Assembly (NCBI GenBank): GCA_027625915.1
Contig: JANTQA010000051.1
Coordinates: forward strand, 1,240,501 to 1,304,500
Origin: Anaeramoeba flamelloides
Taxonomy: Eukaryota; Metamonada; Anaeramoebidae
Direction of reading: 5' to 3'
DNA: 64,000 nucleotides
In this document: positions 48,258 to 60,347 of the stretch, one piece after another
How positions within the stretch are numbered: position 1 is the first letter of the stretch
Layout of the letters: every line of letters begins with the position of its first letter
Position numbers and translations under genes: made by a program
The notes under the pieces: model-generated
Told to the model about the DNA's origin: nothing
Databases searched by the model: none
What the model saw: only the letters and a program-made list of their open reading frames with translations

Positions 48258-51200
48258 AAATTATTTTCTAAATATTAAGATCAGAGTAATTACTTCTTCC
48301 ATCTGTTAAATATTATATATATATATATATTTATTGGTTTGGGATACAATCTTATAAATTATTTTTCATTTTCATAATTTGATAATAATTGTTACTTATT
48401 ATCACTTATAATAATTATTTTTTTTATTATTTTGTTATATTTTTAAAAATTTATTGATTACTTGGTTCATTTCATTATATATTATAAATTCCATTTTCCT
48501 AAATAAAAATTTCACTTTTTTTTTTTTTTTTTTTTTTCAAAATTTTTTTTTTTAAATAAACATTAATTCAACATTTTTGGTACAACTCAATCAATTAAAA
48601 TAAAAAAAAAAAAAACCTATTTGATTCAATTTGAAATTATTTTTGATTTTGAGTATTTTAATTTGAAAAACTATTTCAACAATTTTCTTGTTTTTTCTCC
48701 AAACTCATTCATACAAAAAAAAAACCTCAAATTTTTGTTGAACAATATCATTATTTTTAATTTCTTTCTTTTATACCTTTCAATGATCAATTTTTATTTT
48801 ATTCCAGTAATTTTTTTATTTTTTTAAATTATTTTGAATTTTGAATTTAGGAAAAAAATACACTCTAGATGAATAGATACTTTCTATAATTCACAAGAGG
48901 GTTAAAAACTTGATTAAAGTATATTAATTATAAAAAAAAATCGACCGTTCAAGATAAGTAATTATTATTACATAACTCAAAGAAATAGAAAGAGGTAACC
49001 AAATAAATATCTCACTTTATTAAATATTTTTTATTATACCTTTTTATTATTTTTTTTATCTGTATTGCCTTCAATCTTCGAACCAGAAGACTTTACTTGA
49101 AAAATTCCATATAAGATTGATAAATTCCATCTTTTTAATTAATCAGATCAGGGATTTGTGTTATTTTTTTATTTTAATAACTTTTTATGTAAATTAATAT
49201 TCAAAATTTTACACATAGCTAAAACCATACAAAATATCACAATAATACAATTATTTCAAATTGGAAATAATTTTGATTTTTTAAAAATAAAAAAAAATAT
49301 TTTTTTATCTTTTTGTTTTTTATTTTTCATTTCATTTTTTCAATTATGTTTCTTATTATGCTCAATCAATTTTTTTTTTAACCATTGAGATTCTGTTAAA
49401 GTTTAGTTATTCAAAAAGAAAAATTCTAATTAAATTAAGATTTGACATCTAACCATTTGAAAAATCACCTGTTAATATTCCAAATAGAATTTAAATAAAT
49501 TTACCAATTATATTTTTATTATTTTGTTCTCACCAATATTTTTTACCCACTGATAATTTATTAGTATTTTCAGTTCCACTTTTAAGACAAAATTTTTGAC
49601 AAGAATTAAGGTAAAAATTTTTTTCTTTTTAAGAAACATATTTTGATTCTAGTAAAAAAAATTTTTTAAAAAAAGTTTTTAAAAAAATGTACCTTAATTT
49701 GAAGTTTTTGTGTGTATTAAATTTATCTTGAATACTAGTGTCTTAAAAGCAGAACTGACTGTATTAATAATTATTTATTTATTTGAAATGTGAGTATTGT
49801 AATTTAAAAACAATTTGAACATTTCAATTAGTGAATGTTTCTAATATGATATTTCTTCTAGAATTTATTGAATAAGGTATGTTTATGAAAATTGCATTTT
49901 GGTCTGTTAAAATTTTGATTTAAAGTTTATTTTCGACCAAAATTTTTCATATTTTATTTTATTTCGATTGATAAAATTCTTTTTTTATCTTGGTATTATT
50001 GTAAATTATAAATAATTATTAAAATTTCTCTCAGTTTATAAATTCACTTTCCTTTTTAAATAGAATTTCTTTTATATTATTTTCTTTTCTAAAATATAAT
50101 ATAGGTGTTAGATATTTTTAGAATTAAGCTTTTGTTCAGTTATTTCTGAATTTAATGTTTTTTTTTTTTTTTTAATTTTTTTCCATGAATTATTTCGAAA
50201 TATTACTATATAAAATTGATTTAATTATTTAAAAGTACTAATTATAAAAATACAAAAACTAATTATCTCAATTTTAGTATTATTATTTCTCTACATATCA
50301 AATATTTTAAAATAATCAAAAATTTTTCGAATATATGAAATAATAATTATATTAAGAAACTGTATAATTAACTTATTTCAAGGAGAATAATTTAATGAAT
50401 ATACTTGAAATAATTAGAAAAAAAATTCATAAATTTTTCTAAATTTTTGTAAAAATTCTGATAAATTCTAAAATCTTTATTTTTTTTTTTTCGAATTAAA
50501 GTTCCATTTAAAACTTTTGGAGCTATCTTTGAAGGAACACAAAAAAAATTATTACCTTAAATGGAAAACAAATATAAATGAGTTTATTTTTGAATCCTTC
50601 TCTAAAATAAAAATTTTTGAAGTATAATATTTACATTGTCTAAAAAGAATTTTTGTTAAAATTTTGAAGAATTCTTTATAAATTTATCAAGAATAGAGGA
50701 ACAATGTTTAATATAATCATAAATCAATAAATAATTGGTTTTTTTTTCATAGTATTTATAAAATGATATTAAAATTTCAATACTTATTTATACTTAATAA
50801 ATGATCAGAAATAATTAAAATTGAGATTTCATTTTCTAAAAATATTTTTAGATATTTTTTTTTATATTTATGATTGATACAAAAATCCAAGCAAAAAGAA
50901 TTAAAATACTTAACTGTAAAGTAATTGAGAACAAATAAATTCTCTAAAAATTGATAATCTGTTTTTTTAAAGTTGAAAAAGATGGTTTTTTAATCAAGTT
51001 CAAAAGAATTTTGATAAAAATAAAAATCATTTAACCTGTAGAGTAACAAAATAAAACAGTTTTATTAAATTTCTTATAATTCTAATGGGACCTTGGTAAA
51101 AATTCAAAGACTATCTGAATCAGATTTTAGTAGGGATTTAAAATAAAACACATTTATCAACAAAAATGATTAAAAGGAATTTCCATGGTAGTAAAGTCAA

Positions 51201-51999
51201 AATAATTTAAATTTAATTATTTTAAATGAAAAAATCATTAATTGATTCGAAAAATTCATAAATCCCTTAACAAAACAATACAAAATTAAGCTCCATTTTT
51301 TAATCCAGTATGAAAAGGTCACCACCTTTCTTTTCATATACCTTTCTGATATTTCACTAAAATCTGGTCCTAAGCTTGTTAGTATATTTAAAGAAACTGT
51401 AAAGAAGGCGAAACAAGTTTCTTTTGATTTTGGAACCTTTTTGTGGCAAATTTCAAATTAAGATATTAGGTAAGACTTTTTATTTAAAATTCAAAATTTC
51501 TAAAAAAAACTAATCTTTGAAATTCTTACCTTGCCTCAATTAGTTCACCCTTCCTAAAATGGAATCAATACATTATTGGTTCTAAAACTAATTTCCAAAA
51601 CTATGAAATTTACAACGCCTTAAAGTCATTTTTTATTTTTGGAAATAGTTTTTTTGAGATGGAATTTTAGAAAAAGAAAAAAGAAAACTAGAATGAAAAG
51701 ACAAGTTTTTGTAACCCCAAGAAGCAACAACTATTTATATAGTTTTTGTTTTTGGGATTCTAGATGTGGTTAACTAAAAATAATGATTATTTTACTTTAG
51801 AATAATTCCAATTTTCATTTTTTTTAGTTTTGACATTTCTCGATTAACTCTTCACCATCATCACAAAAATTCAAAAAAAAGGTTTGGGTATCTTTGACAA
51901 ATCTTTAAAGAGTAACTTAAATCCAACACAAACAAAATTTTTTTAATCTTTTGTCTTCCTGAAAGAAAAAAAATAAAGTAAAACAAAAATTTTTAATTA
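48258..51999. other. Intergenic region between UFD1 and the FHA-AAA gene (3.7 kb)
   Basis: An (AT)n tract lies at 48314-48331. Otherwise A/T-rich sequence with no gene, RNA or paired repeat that I can support. Confidence 0.7.
48314..48331. repeat. (AT)n microsatellite
   Basis: Nine or so AT dinucleotides about 55 bp downstream of the UFD1 stop codon. Confidence 0.9.
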
Positions 52000-54900
52000 A
52001 TGAGCAATCCCATAAACAAGAATGAAAATGAAAAAGAAAAAGAAAAAGAAAAAGATCAAAACAAAACAATTAATTCTTCGAACACTTCTGTACCTTCAAC
52101 AGTAAAAACAAATCTTTCTCGTTCACCAAATGACTTTCAAACAAATAACAAATTACTTCAAGTAAAAAACGAAAAAGAATTAGAATTAGAATTAGAAAAA
52201 GAATTGGATGAAATTGAAGGAAACAGAAAACGAAAAAGAACACACAAACTCCAAACAAAAAAAGATCCTATCAGAAGATCAAAAAGATTACAAAAAAAAA
52301 ATGAAGACTATTCCTTATTAAACGAAACAAAGCCAATCCAACAAAAAGCCAATAAAAATGAAAAAAAAAAAAGAAGAACAAACAAAAACAAATTTATAAA
52401 TGGAAAACAAATTGCAATCAACCCGAAAGATCCAAACATTTCAAAAAATACACAAATCAATGAAAATGAAAATTCAACTTTTCAGGATTCTTATAAAGAA
52501 AGGACTCTAGATTTAACAAATACATTGCATGCTCCAAAGCTAGGAAACTTATCGAACATCCCAATGTTTATTAATTTAGATCAATTACTTTCAAACCAAC
52601 AAAATAGACAAGAAAACGGAAATGGAAATGAAAAAATGAATTCAAAACAAATACAATCAGAAACTCAAAATTTCCAAAAAAATAACAATTCAAATCAACA
52701 AAAAAACAAAATGGATCTTGAAAACCAAAAATCATTACAAAAAGAATCAAAATCCAAGTCTAACAACAACAATGACAACGACAAAATCATAGGCAATAAG
52801 CAAAAAGAAAAACAGAATAGTAATAATAATCATAACCATACTAATATTAATAATAATGATACCAATCAAAAACCAAATAATAGCACGCTCCCAAAAACAA
52901 GAACTAAAGGGTGGGGATATTTGTTCCATCAACTTGAACCACGAGAAACCATTGTTATCACATCCACACCGTATTCATTTGGAAGTGCGTCAAGATGTCA
53001 ATATCATATCCAAGATCATAAAATTTCAGGATTATTGACAAGGATTGTTGATGAAGTGAAAAAAGACAAATATTTGGAAGTTCATGGCGATAAAGGAAAT
53101 GTATTTTTAAATGGGAAATGGATCAAAAAAGGGCACAAAATTGTCATTAAATCGGGTGACCAGATTGTTATTGAAAGTTCCAAAGTACATTCTTTTATTT
53201 TTGTTTTGGATTCATTTTTTGTAAAATACCAATCACTCAAGAAGGTCAATATAAGCAATCAACAATTGCATACACAACAGCAAAAATTGAATTTCCAAAA
53301 AAAAAAAGAATTTTATTCAATTATTGATGGGCATGTTCGAAATCCAATAAAAGAGCCAAACACACCGTCACTAGATGAGCTTGAATACCCAATTGATACA
53401 GATTTTAAAAAACTTTTTACTCAATTATTTGAAATAAATCTCAAAATTTTTGAGTTACTCGGCTCAAAGCAATTTCCAAAAAATATAAGCAACCGGATTT
53501 TATTAACAGGAAGGAATGAAACACAGGTGTTCCAAAAAAAGCTTTGTTTATCTTTAGCAAAAAAATTCAAAATCCCAATTTTAATTTTTGATTTTTTTGA
53601 GATTTTACAACAAGAAAAAAATATACGGAATGATAAATTATTAAAAAAAAAAGATCAGAACTATCCACAAAAAAAAAATAATTCACAAAATTTAAAAAAT
53701 TCAAATAATAACAACAATAAAGGTATTAATTCACAAAATTTAAATAACAACAACAATAATGATGATATAAATAATAATAATGCAAATAACAACAATAAAA
53801 AAGACAACAACAGAAGCAGTACTAATAATTTCAATAATAACTCTATTATTAATACCAATTTAAATAAAAAAAATAACAACAACAATAATAACAAAGAAAA
53901 GGAAAAAGAAGAAAATAATAATAATGAAGAAGAAAATGAAGATAGTAAAAAAAATGAAATTTTTAATTCAAATACTATTAGAAAAACAAGAAAACCACAA
54001 TTAATGGGATCAAGTGAATTTAATGAACCAAATTCCGACACAGTAATCAGATACCTCAGTTCACAAATATCTTTAAATGATCGAATCAGGTTTATTGGGC
54101 CCAAATTTATTGATATGAAAAAAACAATGATCCTTGAACGATTAAAAAGGTATAACGGGCCAAACCCTGGGAGCGAGGGCACTGTGAAAATCATTTTCCA
54201 TGACAATGGTAATACAAATTTTGTTGGTGTTGATTTTGATGAAGAAATCAAAAAGGGTGGACATTCCTTTGGAAATTTAACAAAGGGTAAAAACGGATTT
54301 TTTGTAAGAAGGAACGAGGTTTCCAAAATTGATGGAACGATAAAGGATTATTCAATTCTCTTAATTGAATCATTATTTCAATTTCTTGAAAGCATTCCAA
54401 ACAAGGGCTTTTTGTTATTTATTCCAAATATTGAAACATGCATTTTCCATTCCTTTGAAATATATGAAACATTTAAAACCAAATTGGTTTCATTAACCAA
54501 AAATAAACCAATCATTATTATTGGGGGGGTTGCATTGTCCGGGAAAAAAAGTAAAAACAGTTCAAACGATCCAATAGCATTGCTATCAAAAAATTTTGAT
54601 AAACTATCTGGGGTTTCAAATTTGTTTCAAAAAAAGGATTTTAGAAACCAAAAAGATAACCAAAGAAATTTAATCAATAACAGATTTGCCAATGATAATA
54701 AAAATTCAAATACATTCAATAAAAATGCAAAGCAATCAAATTCATCCGAAATCGAAAAGGTGATCCAATTTCTAACAAATTTGTTCCCGACCAAAATGCC
54801 CGTTAAAAGACCGAAAAAGGTTACCCAATTTGAAAAATGGAAAATGAAAACTGAAGAAGACAAATTGAATTTAAGAATCAAAAAAAACATCAAATTATTT

Positions 54901-57900
54901 GAAGAAACTGCCAAAAAATATAAAATAAGTCTTGATAATATACAACCAAATTGCTTTTCTTTGATTGAATATTCACCCAAAGATGTTTTTGAAATTCTTG
55001 GGTGTTCCTCAACACATAAAATAACCTCACTTTACCAAGAGATTGAATGCAACACTACAATGTCTTCTTCGACGGAATTAGATTTTGAAAAAAACATCAA
55101 AATTTTGGATCAAAATGATCTTAATTATGGCATCCAATTGCACAAACAACTTTATAAAATAGGCACAAATAAACTACCAGAAATCGATATAGAATTTTCA
55201 AATGAATATGAAGAAAAGCTTATTTCCGAAGTGATACCTCCCAATAGAATCAATATTAGTTTTAAAGATATTGGCGCTTTACATGATGTTAAGGAAGTTT
55301 TAAGAGAATTTGTAATCCTTCCTTTGAAAAGAAGAGAATTATTTCAAAGAGGAAATTTAATTAAACCGTGTAAAGGTATTTTATTATTCGGCCCACCAGG
55401 TTTGTATTTTATCCTTTGTTTTTTTATTTTATTTTTAATTTTATGTTTTTGAATTAAAAATAAATTTTTTTTTTTTTTAAAAAACTATTAAAAAATATTC
55501 AAAAATTCAAAAAAAAAAACAATAAAGAAGAAATATAAAATTAGAAACAAATGAAATAAAATATAATATTATATATATATTTAAATGTTAATTCAAAAAA
55601 TATTTAATAACAGTTCAAAAAAAAAAAAAAAAACAAATAAATCATTGGATAATTAGAATTTATTATTAATATTTTTTTTTAAAAAAAAAAAATCTCATAA
55701 TGAACATAATATTTGATTATTTATAGAATATAAATTATATTTAAATATATTACATTAAAAAAGCTTTTGTTTAAAAACATGTTTAGAAAAAAGTTTTTTG
55801 AATAAAATCCCGAAAGCCAATCTATTGAAGTTTGTCAATAGTTTTTTAGATACTTTTTAAAAACTTTTTTGTTACACTTTTTTAAGGTGTTTTAACAAAA
55901 TAATGTCATTTATGATCAATTTCAAAAAAAAATAAAATTAATATCAATTCTTAAAGTATTCAAATTTATTAAATTTATTTTTAATAATAATACATTAAAA
56001 ACAAGATCGAAAATAAAAAAATATAAAAAAAACAATAAAAATAATCAACTTTTTTTATTTATAATTTATTTTAAAAAAATCAACAAATATATCAAGAATA
56101 AGTTTTTTATTTCATATTGTTTAAAAGATAAATCTATATAACTGTCTTTTTTTTTTTTTTGATTTGAAAACGATCACTTTGTTATGTTACAAGTTTGACC
56201 TGAAAGAACGAGAAAGGTGATATTGTTCGAAGTGATATAAGATGATATTGACGAGTTCTTCGAAGAACTGCGATTAATTTACTCTTAGCACTAGAACAAT
56301 ATCATATTTTGAGTTCTGGAAGGGGATATAAAACGAGGAATTATAACTGGTGATTTTTGAACAAATGAAACTATATGAGATGCTATTTATTTTTTGGAAC
56401 TCGGGATCTAACTCTACACAACAATACACAAAACAAACAAATTTAAACCAATTTGTTATTTTTTTAATGGTACTTTGAATAATTTATTCTTCAAAGGATC
56501 TTTTTCTTCCAATGGAGTTATCCAAAACACTAAAGTTAAATTTTACATTTTCATCATTTGGGGGAAAAATTTGTTTAAATTTTACAGAGACTAACTAGAT
56601 CGCCCAACTTTTTAACGAGTCTATCTCCCCTTTTATTTCATGCTTATTTAGAAACAACCAAAGGTGATCAAACATAAAGTATGCATCTATTATGTGTTCT
56701 TAACAGTAACTTATTTTGAGCATTTCTCTAAAAATTCTTGACTTTACATAGCAAAAAATTTTTTTTTTTTTTATTTTCTTAAATTTGTAAATATGTTTTT
56801 TTCTCATTTTGAAATCTTCTAAAAATGGTCTCTTCTCTCTTTTTTCTTCGAAAAAAAAGAGACCACATGTTTTTTTATTTTTTAAAAATGATATTGATTT
56901 CTTTCGAACCAAAGCCAAAAACGCTGTTTGGTTTTCGGCATTATTTTTCAACAAAGAAAGAGAATTCATTCAATTTCCAACTTTTATGGGAAAATTGATG
57001 GAATTTTTTCTTTGTATTCTATTGAACAAATAATTGGGATCCTTGAATCAAATTAATCTTCCAATGTCATAAATGCTTGAGCGCGGCGATTTTTTGGGAT
57101 TTATGAGGTTAGCAATGTCACAAAAAAATTGGTACAACTCTTCTAAAATAACTTTAAATAACATTTTTAAAGTCTAATTTATTAGTAAAATGCTTCCTCT
57201 TTTACTAATAAATTGAATTTAAAATTAGAAGATCAGAAAATTTTCAAACTTTGCCGAAATAATTAAGTATTTCCCAAAATCTTTCCACAGTGGCTACAAT
57301 TCTATCCTCAACTTTTGAGTTTTCTAATCTCTTTCTTATCGGTAGTTCTGAGGAATTATATACTTGTTTTTTTTTTTTACAAATAAAAGGTTTGAGTTTA
57401 AAAAAAAATAGATAGCCTCATTATAAAAAAATAACAAAATTAATTTTATTTGTTTTCATTTTCAGAATTTCAATATATTTACATATTTTCAAAATAATTT
57501 TAGGTTAAAAAAGAAAAGATCTTGAGAAAAAAAATTTTTTTTTCTAAACAAAATAAAAAAAATATTTTTATTTTAATCTTCAAAATATCTTCAAAAAAAA
57601 CATTATTAATTTTCAATTTATTAAATATTGTGATTATAAAAATGCCTTTTAATTCTCTTGTTCATTCATTTGATAACTATTTTTTAAAATATTTTTCAAA
57701 TTTTAATTTGTTTTTTGAAAATAAATAAAAATAATAATAAATAAAAGAAGTGGTTATTGTTAGTATGCGAATCTAAAATTTTAAATAATATACAATTTAT
57801 TGATTAATTAATCAAAATGCCTACAATTTAATAAAATAAATAATAAAAAAACTAAAAAAAAAAATAGGAACTGGTAAAACAATGTTAGCAAAGGCAATAG

Positions 57901-58814
57901 CAACTGAAAGCGGTGCACATTTTTTAAATATTTCCATGGCAACAATTAGTTCAAAATGGTTTGGAGAAGGAGAAAAAATTGCCAAAGCTGTTTTCACATT
58001 AGCAAGTAAATTATCACCATCAATTATTTTCATTGACGAAGTTGATAGTTTATTGAATCGAAGAGGAAAATCTGGAGAGCATGAAGCATCAAGAAAAATT
58101 AAAAATACATTCATGGAACAATGGGATGGGATGAAAAGAAGGGACGACGAAAGAGTAATTGTTTTAGCGGCAACAAACAGGCCACATGATTTGGATGAAG
58201 CTGTGCTAAGAAGATTTCCACGTAGATTATATGTTGATATGCCAGATTTTAAAGCAAGGAAAAAGATTTTGCAAGTTATTTTAAAATGTGAGACAATTGA
58301 AAACAATTTTGATTTTGATAAATTAGCACGAATTACACAAGGGTTTTCTGGCTCCGATTTAAAAAATTTGGCAACAACAGCAGGATATTATCCTATTCGG
58401 GAGTTATTAAGTGAAGAATTCAGTAAATTAGGGAAAACCCTTCAAATTTTAGGGGATTACAAACCACAGTCACAGTCACAACAAAACCCACAACAAAAAA
58501 CAGAGATACAAGCACGGACACAAAACAATGGAATCGAAATAAATACAAATGATAAAATAAATGATAAAATGCTTAAATCAATCGATTATACGGAACAATT
58601 AAAATTACTTGGATCAGAAAAAGGAAAAAACATAAAGCAAACACAATCCATTTCAAAATTAAGACCAATCACTCTACGGGATTTTGAAAAGGCGAAAAAA
58701 AATATAAAAATTTCTGTTTCAATGGAATCTCTTGTTTCAAAAGAACTCCGTGAATGGAATAGAAGATATGGTGAAGGTGGTGTTAAAGAAAAAAGATATG
58801 AATTCTATAATTAA
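52000..58814 (+). CDS. FHA-domain AAA ATPase (plant DAA1/MSP1-like family), 2 exons
   Basis: AAA ATPase of the MSP1/ATAD1-spastin-katanin clade, predicted to remodel or extract proteins. Exons 52000-55399 and 57868-58814 total 4347 nt (1448 aa). Residues 1-300 are charged and disordered. An FHA-like domain lies at about 305-405 (PYSFGSASRCQYHIQD, NVFLNGKWIKKG). A degenerate P-loop region follows at about 497-540 (ILLTGRNETQVFQKKL), then an Asn-rich insert. A CAP-Gly-like stretch is at about 720-778 (GSEGTVKIIFHDNG, VGVDFDEEIKKGGHSFG). The active AAA domain is at about 1076-1370: GPPGTGKT (split by the intron), IIFIDEVDS, AATNRP, RRFPRR and FSGSDLKNL. The domain order matches land-plant FHA/AAA proteins remembered from Arabidopsis, so this architecture is not plant-specific. 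The cellular membrane it serves cannot be read from sequence. Confidence 0.93.
53690..53930 (+). repeat. AAT/AAC trinucleotide tract coding poly-Asn
   Basis: In-frame Asn-rich insert in the FHA-AAA gene, between the degenerate P-loop region and the CAP-Gly-like stretch. It probably forms a flexible loop. Confidence 0.85.
55400..57867 (+). other. Intron of the FHA-AAA gene (2.5 kb), inside the Walker A codons
   Basis: GTTTGT donor after GGC CCA CCA G and AAATAG acceptor before GA ACT GGT AAA, so the intron sits between GPPG and TGKT. The stretch at 56160-56480 is less A/T-rich than its surroundings and contains the palindrome GTTCTTCGAAGAAC, but I recognise no gene or RNA in it. Confidence 0.85.
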
Positions 58815-59399
58815 ATCAAAACATTCAATTTTTTTTTTTATTACATATCTCTTTAGTTCACGGTAATTATTGAAAAATTTTGTACTATAAACTTACTCAC
58901 TTGATTACTTACCTTAATGTTTTTTTGCTTAACCAGGTGGTTATTGAAGATCAGTGATTAAGAAAATTTTTTTCAGTTTTTATTTTTTTTTTGATCGTTT
59001 TTTTCGGTAAAAAAATAAACACCTATTAAAAACAAACAGAAAGGAACTTGTCTAATGAATATTGTTTGAAAACTAATTTTAATTTCGAGTTTAAAGTGTA
59101 TTGTTTTTCAAATTTACTTTTATCTTTTTTTATTTGTGAAAAAGAAAAAGTATTTACGTTTATTTGCAATAAATTTATTAAATAATTAAATAAGGTGTTA
59201 AGTATTAATTATTTATTGGGATAAAGGCGTAATTAAATAAAAAGTATTAAAATAAACAATGAAAATAATTAAAATATTTTTTTATTTAGAGAAAGGAGTA
59301 ATTAAAGAAAATTTATCAAATAAAAAAAAAGAGAAGCAAAAAAATAATTAAAATATTAATAAGAAATAATAATATCATTTGCATAACCAAATTAAAAAC

Positions 59400-59810
59400 T
59401 ATCCTCCGTCATTAGGTTTTTCAGGATTTGAAAGAATTGAGTAAAATCCTTAATTTTACTTAATTATTTCTAATTATGGAAAACCGTTGTTAGCTTTTTT
59501 TTGATTTGAGAAATAAAAAGGAAATTTCTTAAATTTTCTTTTTATTTCTAAAATTAAAAAAAACCTAGGTACTCTACGGCACTTGACGACGCGCACCAGA
59601 ATACACGGGAGGTAAAACTCCGATGGAAAGGTTTCGATTACAAATAAAAATTCCAGAATCTGTGATTAATAATTGGTAAACCGCTGTCGTTGGGTTTTTT
59701 TTTAATTTGAAAGAATTGAGAAAAATCTAAGATTTTACTCAATTATTTTAAATTAAAAAAAACTAGACTCTACCTCTTAGAATGGGGCACTAGCTGCCCG
59801 AATTTATATA
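59400..59810. repeat. Fold-back repeat family, copy 3
   Basis: Two consecutive hairpin units: CCGTCATTAGGTTTTTCAGG ... CCTAGGTACTCTACGGCACT, then CGCTGTCGTTGGGTTTTTTT ... AAAAACTAGACTCTACC. Internal GAATTGAGTAAAATC...GATTTTACTCAATT arms fold back. Between the units is a less A/T-rich 80-bp segment (around 59583-59665) absent from the other copies. It ends about 50 bp before the MITE at 59859. Confidence 0.5.
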
Positions 59811-59858
59811 TTTTTTTTACTATTTTAAGTATTTTTTGTTTTCAATTTTTTATTATTA

Positions 59859-60347
59859 TAGTTGGGAAAAAAATACCGGACATGAAAAAAATCCCGGACA
59901 AGATTTTTAATTGTGATTATTAGTAAAATTTTTGTATAATTTCAATTAAATCCTTATTATAAATAACCAATTTTATTATGAGATTAGTAATAAACCTACC
60001 TAAAGTCCATCAAAGTAAGGTGTCTCTAGAATACTCGAGTAATTGTTTGATAGCCTAATGTTGATCAACTTTTTTTGAAAAACAATCGAGTTTTATAGAT
60101 GTTTACTAGAGTTTGGAAAAGGATAATTTTTATTCTTGTTTTTTAGTTGATTGAATGGTGTTTTGAACAATTGTGATTTCAACAATCATCATTCTAATAA
60201 GTGGGGGAGTTATAATTGAAAAAGTTCGATTCTTAAAAAAAGGAATTTGATTGTAAATAAATGAAATTACACAATAATTTTACTAATATTCACAATTAAA
60301 AATCTTATCCGGGATTTTTTTCATGTCCGGTATTTTTTTCACTACTC
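59859..60347 (-). mobile_element. Tc1/mariner-like MITE with TA duplication, copy 2
   Basis: 489 bp, the reverse-orientation twin of 42404-42893 with only scattered differences, hence a recent mover. Ends TAGTTGGGAAAAAAATACCG and, from the right, GAGTAGTGAAAAAAATACCG. TA lies directly outside both ends (59857-59858, 60348-60349). A small open frame starting inside the right arm is not a gene. Confidence 0.85.

Noticed and set aside
56700-57033. Overlapping plus and minus open frames in the FHA-AAA intron
   Set aside because: Both are low-complexity Phe/Lys-rich products of A/T runs with no domain and no support.
59583-59665. tRNA-like appearance of the less A/T-rich segment (GGTTTCGATTAC resembling a T-arm)
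   Set aside because: No matching acceptor, D-arm or anticodon arm could be folded around it.
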